Shown here: positions 8,481 to 16,626 of the stretch, piece by piece
How the letters are laid out: every line of letters starts with the position of its first letter
Numbering within the stretch: the stretch's first letter is position 1
Origin: Sphingomonas sp. KRR8
GTDB lineage: Bacteria > Pseudomonadota > Alphaproteobacteria > Sphingomonadales > Sphingomonadaceae
Reading direction: 5' to 3'
Assembly: GCF_023559245.1 (NCBI RefSeq)
Contig: NZ_CP097462.1
Coordinates: 1,674,001-1,738,000 of the forward strand
DNA length: 64,000 nucleotides
Program-made: the position numbers and the translations under genes
The notes under the pieces: model-generated
What the model was told of the DNA's origin: nothing
Database searches by the model: none
Seen by the model: only the letters and a program-made list of their open reading frames with translations

Positions 8481-9292
8481 GCACGGCCGAGCCGTCGACT
8501 TCGGTCGGCGACGTCCTCGCCAAGGTCCCGGCGATCACGCTCGGCTTCTGGCTGGTCAAGATTCTCGCCACTACGCTCGGCGAAACCGCCGGCGACACGG
8601 TCACCATGACCTGGCTGGGCGAGACCACTCCCGACGCTGCGGCGGCCGCGGTTAGCGGCTACCTCATCGGGACGCTGATCTTCGGCATCCCATTGCTGCT
8701 GCTGGTCGCCGCGCAGATCCGCGCCCGTCGTTTCCACCCTGCGCTCTACTGGGCGGCGATTATTGCCTCAACCACCTTCGGCACCACCCTGGCCGACTTC
8801 GCCACCCGCTCGATCGGACTTGGCTATCTGGGCGGCTCGCTGCTGCTGTTCGCGCTGGTCCTCGCCAGCCTCGCCGCTTGGCGGCTGACACTCGGCCGGA
8901 TCGCCGCCGACGACATCGTCAGCCGGGGGCAGGAGCTGTTTTACTGGATCACCATCACCTTCTCCCAGACGCTCGGCACCGCTCTCGGCGACTGGGTCGC
9001 AGACAGCGGCCCCGGTTACGCCGGCGGAGCGCTGATCTTCGGCGCCGCCATCGTGCTGGTAGCAGTCCTGTGGTTCGCCACCCGGCTCCCCCGCGCCATC
9101 CTTTTCTGGGCGGCCTTCATCCTCACCCGCCCGCTCGGCGCCACCATCGGCGACTGGTTCGACAAGCCGGTCGCCAAGGGCGGGCTTGAGATCAGCCGTC
9201 CCTTGGCCTCGCTGATCCTGCTGGTGCTGATCGTGGCGCTGCTCTGGCTCCTTCCCCAGCGCGCCGGCACCCACCGGGCGGAGCCGGCCTAA
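8477..9292 (+). CDS. multi-span membrane protein with four internal repeats (COG4705-like)
   Basis: 271 residues, start TTG overlapping the previous stop. Four copies of a helix with a similar motif can be read: FWLVKILATTLGETAGD, YWAAIIASTTFGTTLAD, YWITITFSQTLGTALGD and FWAAFILTRPLGATIGD. Each is followed by another hydrophobic helix. The conserved TxGxxxxD in each unit suggests an internal fourfold duplication, with acidic residues lining a path. This resembles the uncharacterised COG4705 membrane proteins. No function is established. Confidence 0.75.
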   Translation: MSTAEPSTSVGDVLAKVPAITLGFWLVKILATTLGETAGDTVTMTWLGETTPDAAAAAVSGYLIGTLIFGIPLLLLVAAQIRARRFHPALYWAAIIASTTFGTTLADFATRSIGLGYLGGSLLLFALVLASLAAWRLTLGRIAADDIVSRGQELFYWITITFSQTLGTALGDWVADSGPGYAGGALIFGAAIVLVAVLWFATRLPRAILFWAAFILTRPLGATIGDWFDKPVAKGGLEISRPLASLILLVLIVALLWLLPQRAGTHRAEPA

Positions 9293-9363
9293 GCGCAGCC
9301 GTTCGGCAGGCGGAACGAAGGGGGGCGGGCTGCGGTTTGACCCGCGACAGGAGCCGACCACTG

Positions 9364-10167
9364 ATGCCGACCGACCCCAGCGCGACCCTTACCCTGCTGA
9401 CCCGCTTCGGCTTTGCCGCGCGCGGCGTCATGTATCTGGTGATCGCCTGGCTGATCATCGCCGTCGGCCGCGCCGCGGACCCCAGCGGCGCGCTCCACTA
9501 CCTCTCGACCGGGCGGGCCAAGTGGCTGCTGCTGGTGATGATCGCCGGCTTCGTCGCCTACGGTGTCTGGCGGCTCAGCGATGCCCTGCTCAACATCGAA
9601 GGCCACAAGCCCGGCCGCAAAGGCTGGGGACCACGCGCCGCGGCGGGGTTCAGCGGTGCCGTCCACCTCGCCTTCGCCTGGCAGGCGATTCGCTTGCTGC
9701 GCGGCGTGCGCGGCCATGACCTCAGCGGCGCCGAGCAGGGCGCCAAGGTCGCGATGGACCTCCCCGGCGGCGCCTGGATGCTGCTGATCGGCGGCGCGGT
9801 GCTGGTCGGCGTCGGGGTCGCCCAATTCGTCAACGCCTATCGCTGCAAGTTCTGCGAGCGGCTCGGCGGCGGCGTCAGGTCCGCTCCGTGGGTCCGCTGG
9901 ACCGGGCGCGGCGGCTATCTCGCCCGCGGCATCGTCTTCCTGATCAGCGGCTATTTCCTCTACCGCGCCGGGATGGACAGTCGCGCCGCCGAAGCCGGCG
10001 GGATGCAGGAGGCGCTCGCTTGGCTGACCTCGCCGTGGGACGTGATCGTCGGCGTCGGCCTCGCCCTGTTTGGCTGCTTCAGCCTGATCGAGGCGCGCTA
10101 CCGGGTCATCCACGAGGTGCCGGTCGAGGAGGTCGCAGCCAAGGCCCGCCAGCACTTGCCGGTCTGA
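9364..10167 (+). CDS. DUF1206 family membrane protein
   Basis: About 267 residues with roughly six membrane helices arranged as three similar helical hairpins. Each unit contains FGFAARGVMYLVIA-like sequence: RFGFAARGVMYLVIA, then AAGFSGAVHLAFA, then GRGGYLARGIVFLISG. This three-unit pattern is that of DUF1206 proteins, whose role is unknown. A Cys pair (YRCKFCERLGG) sits in the loop between units two and three. The start was taken at ATG 9364, with AGGAG 10 bases upstream, rather than an upstream TTG. Confidence 0.8.
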   Translation: MPTDPSATLTLLTRFGFAARGVMYLVIAWLIIAVGRAADPSGALHYLSTGRAKWLLLVMIAGFVAYGVWRLSDALLNIEGHKPGRKGWGPRAAAGFSGAVHLAFAWQAIRLLRGVRGHDLSGAEQGAKVAMDLPGGAWMLLIGGAVLVGVGVAQFVNAYRCKFCERLGGGVRSAPWVRWTGRGGYLARGIVFLISGYFLYRAGMDSRAAEAGGMQEALAWLTSPWDVIVGVGLALFGCFSLIEARYRVIHEVPVEEVAAKARQHLPV

Positions 10168-10195
10168 CCTAAGCTGCTCAAATCACCGGAAAAGC

Positions 10196-10231
10196 TTGCC
10201 GGCCCCCAGATAAGAACATATACCGAACATC
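10196..10231 (+). promoter_or_regulatory. SOS promoter: -35/-10 overlapping a LexA box, predicted leaderless start
   Basis: TTGCCG (10196-10201) and TATACC (10219-10224) are separated by 17 bases. A perfect GAAC-ATATACC-GAAC (10214-10228) overlaps the -10. This is GTTC-N7-GTTC on the other strand, the established alphaproteobacterial LexA site. The expected transcription start falls on or next to the ATG at 10232, and no Shine-Dalgarno sequence is present, so a leaderless mRNA is predicted. Confidence 0.75.
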
Positions 10232-11476
10232 ATGGCGCAACTCGACACCCGCGAGAAGTTGGCGATCCTTGCGGACGCCGCCAAATATGACGCAAGTTGC
10301 GCCTCGTCAGGCACCTCCAAGCGTGACAGTCGCGACGGCAAGGGACTCGGCTCCACGGAGGGGATGGGCATTTGCCACGCCTATGCGCCCGACGGTCGCT
10401 GCATCTCGCTGCTCAAGATCCTGCTGACCAACAGCTGCATTTTCGACTGCCATTATTGCATCAATCGCAAGAGCTCGAACGTCCGCCGCGCGCGCTTCAC
10501 CGCGCAGGAGGTGGTCCAGCTCACCCTCGCTTTCTACAAGCGAAACTATATCGAGGGGCTGTTCCTCTCCTCGGGCATCATCAAGTCCTCCAACTACACG
10601 ATGGAGCAACTGGTCGAGGTGGCCCGCTCGCTCCGCGAGGACCACGACTTTCGCGGCTACATCCACCTAAAGACTATCCCCGACGCCGACCCTGAGCTGG
10701 TGCGCCTCGCGGGGCTTCATGCCGACCGCATCTCGATCAACGTCGAGCTGCCGACCGTCTCGGGACTCGAAAAGCTCGCGCCGGAGAAGAGCGCCCCGCA
10801 GATCGAAAGCGCGATGCTCGGGATGAAGGGTGCGATCGAGGATGGCAAGGACGCGCGCAAGAAGTACAAGTCGGCACCAAACTTCGCGCCGGCAGGGCAG
10901 TCGACCCAGATGATCGTCGGCGCCGACGCGGCCACCGACGGCGACATCGTCACCAAGGCCTCGACCCTCTACGACCGCTTCTCGCTTCGCCGCGTGTACT
11001 ACTCCGCCTTCTCGCCCATTCCGGACGCCAGCGCGGTGCTGCCGCTCCAGCGCCCGCCGCTGATGCGCGAGCATCGGCTTTATCAGTCGGACTGGCTGAT
11101 GCGCTTCTACGGGTTCAGGCCCGCCGAGGTTGTCCAGGCGGCGGGCGACGACGGCATGCTACCGCTCGACATCGACCCCAAGCTCGCCTGGGCGCTCAAG
11201 TTCCGCGAGAATTTCCCGGTCGATGTCAACCGCGCCCCCCGCGAGCAGCTCCTGCGCATCCCCGGGCTCGGCACCAAGGCGGTCGACCGCCTCATCCGCT
11301 CGCGTCGCTTCCGCCGCTTCACCCTCGACGATGTCGCCCGGCTGACAGTCAGCATCGCCAAGATTCGCCCGTTCATTGTCACCACCGACTGGAGCCCCAC
11401 CCTGCTGACCGACCGCGCCGATCTGCGCAGCCTGGTCGCGCCCAAGGTTAAGCAACTGGAATTGTTCGCCGCGTGA
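10232..11476 (+). CDS. radical SAM protein of the putative DNA modification/repair family (UDG-linked)
   Basis: 414 residues. The radical-SAM iron-sulfur motif is C69-xxx-C73-xx-C76 (SCIFDCHYC). The N-terminus reads KLAILADAAKYDASCASSG, characteristic of the family that is consistently linked to a uracil-DNA-glycosylase-like gene. The C-terminus has a helix-hairpin-helix DNA-binding segment (VDVNRAPREQLLRIPGLG). The family is presumed to act on DNA, but its reaction is not known. It overlaps the following UdgX gene by 4 bases (GTGA), and a LexA box lies directly upstream. Together these point to an SOS-induced two-gene DNA repair operon. Confidence 0.88.
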   Translation: MAQLDTREKLAILADAAKYDASCASSGTSKRDSRDGKGLGSTEGMGICHAYAPDGRCISLLKILLTNSCIFDCHYCINRKSSNVRRARFTAQEVVQLTLAFYKRNYIEGLFLSSGIIKSSNYTMEQLVEVARSLREDHDFRGYIHLKTIPDADPELVRLAGLHADRISINVELPTVSGLEKLAPEKSAPQIESAMLGMKGAIEDGKDARKKYKSAPNFAPAGQSTQMIVGADAATDGDIVTKASTLYDRFSLRRVYYSAFSPIPDASAVLPLQRPPLMREHRLYQSDWLMRFYGFRPAEVVQAAGDDGMLPLDIDPKLAWALKFRENFPVDVNRAPREQLLRIPGLGTKAVDRLIRSRRFRRFTLDDVARLTVSIAKIRPFIVTTDWSPTLLTDRADLRSLVAPKVKQLELFAA

Positions 11477-13029
11477 GCGACGCGAACGGCCGCCACGGGA
11501 ACAGCGCCGACCTGTTCGACCCGCGCCACGGCGCCAGCGGTAAGGCGGGCGTGCTGTTGCCCGACGGCCCGCAGATCGATCCGCTCAAGATCACGCTTGA
11601 CCATCCCGACGATTTCGACGGCTGGCGTGAGGCGGCGCGCGAGCTGATCGGGGCCGGCGTCCCGCCGATGAGCGTTGTCTGGCAGGTCGCCGGCGACGAT
11701 GGCGAATTGTTCGGCAGCGAAGGCGTCCTGCCGCCGGGCGGCGGCGGTAAGCCGATGTTCTCGGTGCCCAAGTCCTTCATCGATCTCGCCAAGGCCGCCG
11801 TCTGCCACTCCGATCCGCAGCGTTTCGCGTTGCTCTATGCGCTGCTGTGGAAGCTCAAGGGCAACCGCCGGGCACTGGAGGATCGGGCCGATCCGCTGGT
11901 TGATCGGCTGGAGCAGCTCGCCAAGGAAGTCCGTCGCGATGCGCACAAGATGCACGCGTTCGTCCGCTTTCGCGAAGTGCCGGAGGAGGGCGGCACCCGT
12001 TTCGTCGCCTTCTTCGAGCCGGACCATCACATCGTCCGGCGGGAGGCTGGCTTCTTCGTGCGACGCTTTGCAAGCATGCGCTGGTCGATCCTGACGCCCG
12101 AGCTGACGATCCATTGGGACCCGGCAGTCGAGACCCTGACCGAGGGGCCCGGCGCAAACCGGGCGGACGCGCCAAAGGGCGATCCGCTGGAGGAGACCTG
12201 GCGGACCTACTACGCCAGCATCTTCAACCCAGCCCGGCTCAAGACGAAGGCCATGCTCAAGGAAATGCCCAAGAAGTATTGGCGCAACATGCCGGAGACG
12301 TCGCTCGTTGGCCCGTTGATCGCGGGCGCACGGGCACGGGAGCTGGAGATGATCGAACGGTCGGTGGCAAGCGAGGGTGCAAAGGCGGCGGCGTCCGCAG
12401 AACGAGCACTGGAACCCGGCGACAATCTGCGGGCAAGCTGGGAAGCGCTGATGGCCGAAGCCCGGTCATGTACGCGATGCGACTTGTACAAGTGCGGCAC
12501 GCAGACGGTCTTCGGAGAGGGCCCGCTCGACGCTCGTATCCTGTTCGTGGGTGAGCAGCCGGGTGATCAGGAAGACCTGGCCGGTCGCCCCTTCGTAGGC
12601 CCGGCCGGGCAGCTGTTCGACGCCGCGCTTGAAAAGGCGGGCATCGATCGGACCCAGACCTACGTGACCAACGCCGTGAAGCACTTCAAGTTCGTGCTTC
12701 GGGGCAAGAAGCGCATTCACTCCAAACCCGACACGGCCGAGATCGACGCGTGCCGCTGGTGGCAGGAGCAGGAGCGTGCGCTCATCCGGCCGCCGCTTAC
12801 TGTTGCGCTGGGCGCCACGGCAGCACGCTCGCTGACCGGAAAGACGCTGACCATCAGCCGCGCACGCGAGGGGCCGCTGACCCTCGCCGACGGGAGCGAA
12901 TGTTGGGTGACGGTACACCCCAGCTTCCTGCTTCGTATTCCGGAAGCCGATCGCCGAGCCGAAGAACGCGCCCGGTTCGTCGAGGACCTGCAGCGGATCA
13001 AGGCACGGAGCGAGGAACTGGCCGGCTAA
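11473..13029 (+). CDS. udgX: UdgX-type uracil-DNA-binding protein with N-terminal DUF4130 domain
   Basis: 518 residues in two parts. The N-terminal part (about 30-270) is the DUF4130 region that accompanies the radical-SAM partner. The C-terminal part (about 320-510) is a family-4-like uracil-DNA glycosylase domain. It has Cys ligands starting at CTRCDLYKC, the active-site motif GEQPGDQEDLAGRPFVGPAG near residue 360, KKRIHSKP with His416, and HPSFLLR with His482. The R-I-H loop is the hallmark of UdgX, in which that His forms a covalent bond to the sugar after uracil removal. The start is GTG overlapping the upstream stop. Confidence 0.9.
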   Translation: MSDANGRHGNSADLFDPRHGASGKAGVLLPDGPQIDPLKITLDHPDDFDGWREAARELIGAGVPPMSVVWQVAGDDGELFGSEGVLPPGGGGKPMFSVPKSFIDLAKAAVCHSDPQRFALLYALLWKLKGNRRALEDRADPLVDRLEQLAKEVRRDAHKMHAFVRFREVPEEGGTRFVAFFEPDHHIVRREAGFFVRRFASMRWSILTPELTIHWDPAVETLTEGPGANRADAPKGDPLEETWRTYYASIFNPARLKTKAMLKEMPKKYWRNMPETSLVGPLIAGARARELEMIERSVASEGAKAAASAERALEPGDNLRASWEALMAEARSCTRCDLYKCGTQTVFGEGPLDARILFVGEQPGDQEDLAGRPFVGPAGQLFDAALEKAGIDRTQTYVTNAVKHFKFVLRGKKRIHSKPDTAEIDACRWWQEQERALIRPPLTVALGATAARSLTGKTLTISRAREGPLTLADGSECWVTVHPSFLLRIPEADRRAEERARFVEDLQRIKARSEELAG

Positions 13030-15149
13030 AACCCCGCGCGAAGCGTCAAGCGCACGTTGCGCGGTGCGCCCGGGCTGATGTTGTTGTCGTTATTCGCGGT
13101 CGGAAAGTAATCCTTATTGAGAAGATTTTCGACGTTGAGCTGCGCCTCGAAGCCGGGTGCCAGCTTGTAATAGAGCGCTCCGTCCAGTCGGGTGTAGGCC
13201 GGCAGCGCGACCAGGTTGCTGATCGACGTGTAGCTCCTGGAGCGGGAGATCAGCCCCAGCCCTGCCGCGAACGGGCGCGTGACCTGATATTTGCTCCACA
13301 GCGACAACGAATGCTTCGGCACGAGCGGTACCGTCCGTCCGGCGGGGGCGGCCGAGGTGGTGCGGCGGATCACCGAATGCTGCAGCGCATAACCGGCTGA
13401 CACCTGCCAGCGCGCACTGATGCTGCGTTCCAGCCCAATCTCCAGTCCGCGCGTGCGGGTGGCGCCGGTCAGCAGTGGCGGTAGGGACGGGTCGGGATTG
13501 GCCGACTGGGTGTTGCTGCGGTCGAGCCGATAAAGCGCCAACGTCGCGAGCAGGCCGTTACCCGGTTCCCACTTGCTGCCGACCTCCAGATTGATGAAAC
13601 GCTCCGGCTTCAGAGCGGCGGTGTTCTGGCTCAGCGCGCTGAACTGGTCTCCGGACTGTGGCAAGTAAGAGCGCGAGTAGCTGCCATATACTGACAGGTT
13701 GCGGCGGGGCTTGAGCACCAATCCCAGCCTTGGCGAGAGCAGATTGTCGGAGCGGCTGCGGATGGGGACGACCGGACTGATGTCGCTAACGGTCAGCTTG
13801 AAGCGATCGAAGCGAAGGCCAGCGACGATCTCGAGCCAATCCGACGGACGCAATTGAGTTTGGACATAGCCCGCTGCTACCGACGCTCGCGTGCGGTTGT
13901 CGGCGTCAGTGCCGGAGCGAACGTAAGTGACCGCGCGATCGACCGTGGGCTCAGACAGTAAGACCCGGCCCTCAGCCACAGTGGCGAACCTGCCTGTCAG
14001 CCGCTGGTTGCGGCTCTTCTGCCCCGACAGCTCGACTCCGACCAGCACGGTCTGATCCATGCCGGCCAGAGTGCCCGTCCAGATCAGGTCGGTCTGGCTG
14101 ATCAGATTTCGGCGGTCATTGCGGCTGTTATAGGCTCCCAGCGCTACAGTCTGTGCTGCCGTATTAACCGCTCCGGACGCGTAGACGTTCTGGTAAAACT
14201 TGTCGTAGCGACCGATCAGCGTGCGATTTCTCAGGGTCAGCGCATCGTTGAAACGGTGCTCCACGCCGAGGGTCGCGATCCGCACGTCGGCGTCCGCATG
14301 GGAGTCGTTCGGGTCCCCGAAGAAGGTGCGGGTGAAGCCGGTCAGCGGCCGGCCTGACAGCGACGGCACACCGCGGTCAGCAGTTCGGCGGTCGTGAAAA
14401 TATTCGTAGGATAGGTCGACCCTAGTGTCTTGCCCGGCCAGAATGCCGACCGTCGGGTTGATCCCGTAGCGCTTCAGGCCGGTGAAATCACGGAAGCTCC
14501 GGCCCTTCTCATAGACGGTGTTGACCCGCAGACCGAGCCCGCCCGCAAGCCGCGCGTCCACATCTCCAGTACCGCGCGTACCGCCCCAGCTGTCACGGCT
14601 CACGATGACTTGGCGATGATCGCCGAAAGAGGCGCGCTTAGTGACGCGGTTGATGATCCCCCCGCCGCCGCCGCGGCCGAAGATCATGGCATTCGGACCT
14701 TTGAGCACCTCGACACGGTCGAGATTGTAGAAGTCGCGAAAATACTGCGCATCGTCCCGCAGCCCGTCGACAAAGAAGTCCGCCGTCGTGTTGTTGCCGC
14801 GAAGCGTGAGCTGGTCGCGGTTGCTTTCGCCGCTGTTTGGACTGGCACCCGGTACGAACATCAGCAGGTCGGCCACCGAGCGCAGGGACTGATCCTCGAT
14901 CTGCGCCTGGCTGACGACGGAGATAGCCTGCGGGACGTTGCGGAGCAGCGTATTCGTGCGGGTCGCTGTGCTGGTTGCACTGACGCCATATTCCTCGCGC
15001 TTGCCGGTCACCGTGACGGTGGGCTGCTCCAAGTTTTCTCTCTCGGTCAACGCAGCGACGGCAGATCCGGCCTTGTCGGCCGCGATGGCTGGACTGCCAA
15101 GAACAGGCAGGAGCGAGGCGCCAAGCAGCGCGTCACGGATAGTCAGCAA
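13026..15149 (-). CDS. TonB-dependent siderophore receptor
   Basis: 707 residues: signal peptide, TonB-box-like PTVTVTGKRE, plug domain with NVPQAISVVSQAQIEDQ, LTLRG and FVDGLRDDAQYFRDFYNLDRVEVLKGP, then a beta-barrel ending in the aromatic residue of NVRLTLRAGF. The plug sequence and barrel resemble catecholate siderophore receptors of the Fiu type, though substrate cannot be fixed from sequence. A Fur-box-like site lies about 90 bases upstream, which fits iron control. It converges with the udgX gene, and the two overlap by 4 bases at their stops. Confidence 0.9.
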   Translation of the reverse strand: MLTIRDALLGASLLPVLGSPAIAADKAGSAVAALTERENLEQPTVTVTGKREEYGVSATSTATRTNTLLRNVPQAISVVSQAQIEDQSLRSVADLLMFVPGASPNSGESNRDQLTLRGNNTTADFFVDGLRDDAQYFRDFYNLDRVEVLKGPNAMIFGRGGGGGIINRVTKRASFGDHRQVIVSRDSWGGTRGTGDVDARLAGGLGLRVNTVYEKGRSFRDFTGLKRYGINPTVGILAGQDTRVDLSYEYFHDRRTADRGVPSLSGRPLTGFTRTFFGDPNDSHADADVRIATLGVEHRFNDALTLRNRTLIGRYDKFYQNVYASGAVNTAAQTVALGAYNSRNDRRNLISQTDLIWTGTLAGMDQTVLVGVELSGQKSRNQRLTGRFATVAEGRVLLSEPTVDRAVTYVRSGTDADNRTRASVAAGYVQTQLRPSDWLEIVAGLRFDRFKLTVSDISPVVPIRSRSDNLLSPRLGLVLKPRRNLSVYGSYSRSYLPQSGDQFSALSQNTAALKPERFINLEVGSKWEPGNGLLATLALYRLDRSNTQSANPDPSLPPLLTGATRTRGLEIGLERSISARWQVSAGYALQHSVIRRTTSAAPAGRTVPLVPKHSLSLWSKYQVTRPFAAGLGLISRSRSYTSISNLVALPAYTRLDGALYYKLAPGFEAQLNVENLLNKDYFPTANNDNNISPGAPRNVRLTLRAGF

Positions 15150-15238
15150 GTCAGGTCCCCTAGGGCGATATGCTTCGGTTTCGAAGGGACCGCCTAACGC
15201 TAATGAAAATCGTTCGCAACAGATCCAAATCTGTTATC

Positions 15239-15251
15239 GATAATCATTATC
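15239..15251 (-). promoter_or_regulatory. Fur-box-like operator
   Basis: GATAATCATTATC matches the last 13 bases of the classic 19-base Fur consensus exactly and is itself nearly palindromic. It lies about 90 bases upstream of the siderophore receptor start, in a locally AT-rich stretch (15203-15256) that stands out from the surrounding GC-rich sequence. Confidence 0.75.
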
Positions 15252-15264
15252 AATTGGGGGGCTA

Positions 15265-16626
15265 CTATCGATTTCGCCGCTCAACCTTTAGCGTCAGCCC
15301 GCCGCGGGGCCGCATGGTGACCATACCGGTGACCTCCACCGGTCGGCCCAGCGAGACGAAGCGCCACCGGGCCAGCCAGTGGGCAAGCACGGTCAACGCT
15401 TCGGCAGTGGCGAATTGCGCACCCACGCAGATGCGGGGGCCAGCTCCGAATGGCAGATATTGGTAGCGCCCCGGCTTCGGCCGCTCCGGCCCGAACCGCT
15501 CCGGGTCAAACACATCCGGATGTTCCCACAACCGCTTGCTGCGGTGAATAAGCCACGGCCAGATCGAAACGATATCGCCGGGCTTCACGGCCTCGCCATT
15601 CGGCAGCACGTCGGCAGCCGCAGCCTGCCGGTCGAAGCGCGGCGCGGGCGGGTAAAGGCGCAGCGATTCCTGGAGCACCGCATGGAGCTTGGGCAGCGCC
15701 GACATAACGGGCTGACCGTCAAACGCTCCGCCATCCAGAGCGGCGCGCGCCTCGGCCGCAAGCGCGTCCTGCACCTGCTGCTGCTCGGACAGAAGGTAGA
15801 GCGTCCATGCCAGTGCATTGGCGGTGGTCTCATGACCTGCGAGGTAGAAGGTCGCCGCATTGTCGATCGCCAGTTCGCGCCCCTGTTCTGGCCCAAACTT
15901 GCCGATCAGCGCAGCGATGACGCCACCCAGAAAATCGTCGCCTGGATGATCCTGATCCAGCCGTTCGTCTACTAGGGCCGAGAGTGTCCGCCGGAGGTAT
16001 TCCCTCCCTCGAGATGCGGCTCTTCCCTTGGGAGTGACTGGTACCATCGGGAGCCCAAGCAGCGCCTGAAGGCGTGGTCCCGAGATCCCGTCGAGAGCCG
16101 CCGCAATGTGCCGGAGGGCAGTCTCGCTGACCAGCCGCGGATCGGCGCTGAACAGGGTCTCGGCAATGATCAGCATGGTCGCCCGCGTGGCGTCCACTGC
16201 GATGTTGCGAATCTCTCCATCCTGCCAGCCGGTCATCGCGGATTCGGACGCGGCTCCGAAGAACGGCCGTACCTTCTCCACCGAGCCGGGCGAGAAGCTT
16301 GCGGCGACGATCTTGCGCTGTTCACGCCAAAGGCTGCCGTCCGCGGTCAGAAGGCCCATTCCGATCACCGGGCCGAGCAGCACCTTGGCCAACGACGGCT
16401 TCACGTAATTGGCCTGATTGGTCAGCAAAACATGCTCGACCAGCGGCGGATCCATCAGCACATGGACACGCAGCTTGAGGATCTCACGCTGGTAATAAGG
16501 CCGCTCGAACATCGCCTCTGACCAGCCGTAGACCGCGGTCCTCGCGCGCTCGCCGAGAAACCCCCGCCAGGTCGCAACGGGCCCGCGCCCGCGCGGCGGG
16601 TGAGTTGGGACGAACGGAGCGTTCAT
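15265..16626 (-). CDS. cytochrome P450
   Basis: 453 residues with all hallmark P450 motifs: the I-helix oxygen-binding AGHETT, the K-helix ExxR as ESLR, and the haem-binding FGAGPRICVG with Cys400 as iron ligand. The substrate is not predictable; the sequence resembles bacterial class I P450s that need a separate ferredoxin and reductase, none of which is nearby. Its ATG overlaps the smc stop (ATGA), so it appears translationally coupled to smc, an odd pairing. Confidence 0.92.
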   Translation of the reverse strand: MNAPFVPTHPPRGRGPVATWRGFLGERARTAVYGWSEAMFERPYYQREILKLRVHVLMDPPLVEHVLLTNQANYVKPSLAKVLLGPVIGMGLLTADGSLWREQRKIVAASFSPGSVEKVRPFFGAASESAMTGWQDGEIRNIAVDATRATMLIIAETLFSADPRLVSETALRHIAAALDGISGPRLQALLGLPMVPVTPKGRAASRGREYLRRTLSALVDERLDQDHPGDDFLGGVIAALIGKFGPEQGRELAIDNAATFYLAGHETTANALAWTLYLLSEQQQVQDALAAEARAALDGGAFDGQPVMSALPKLHAVLQESLRLYPPAPRFDRQAAAADVLPNGEAVKPGDIVSIWPWLIHRSKRLWEHPDVFDPERFGPERPKPGRYQYLPFGAGPRICVGAQFATAEALTVLAHWLARWRFVSLGRPVEVTGMVTMRPRGGLTLKVERRNR

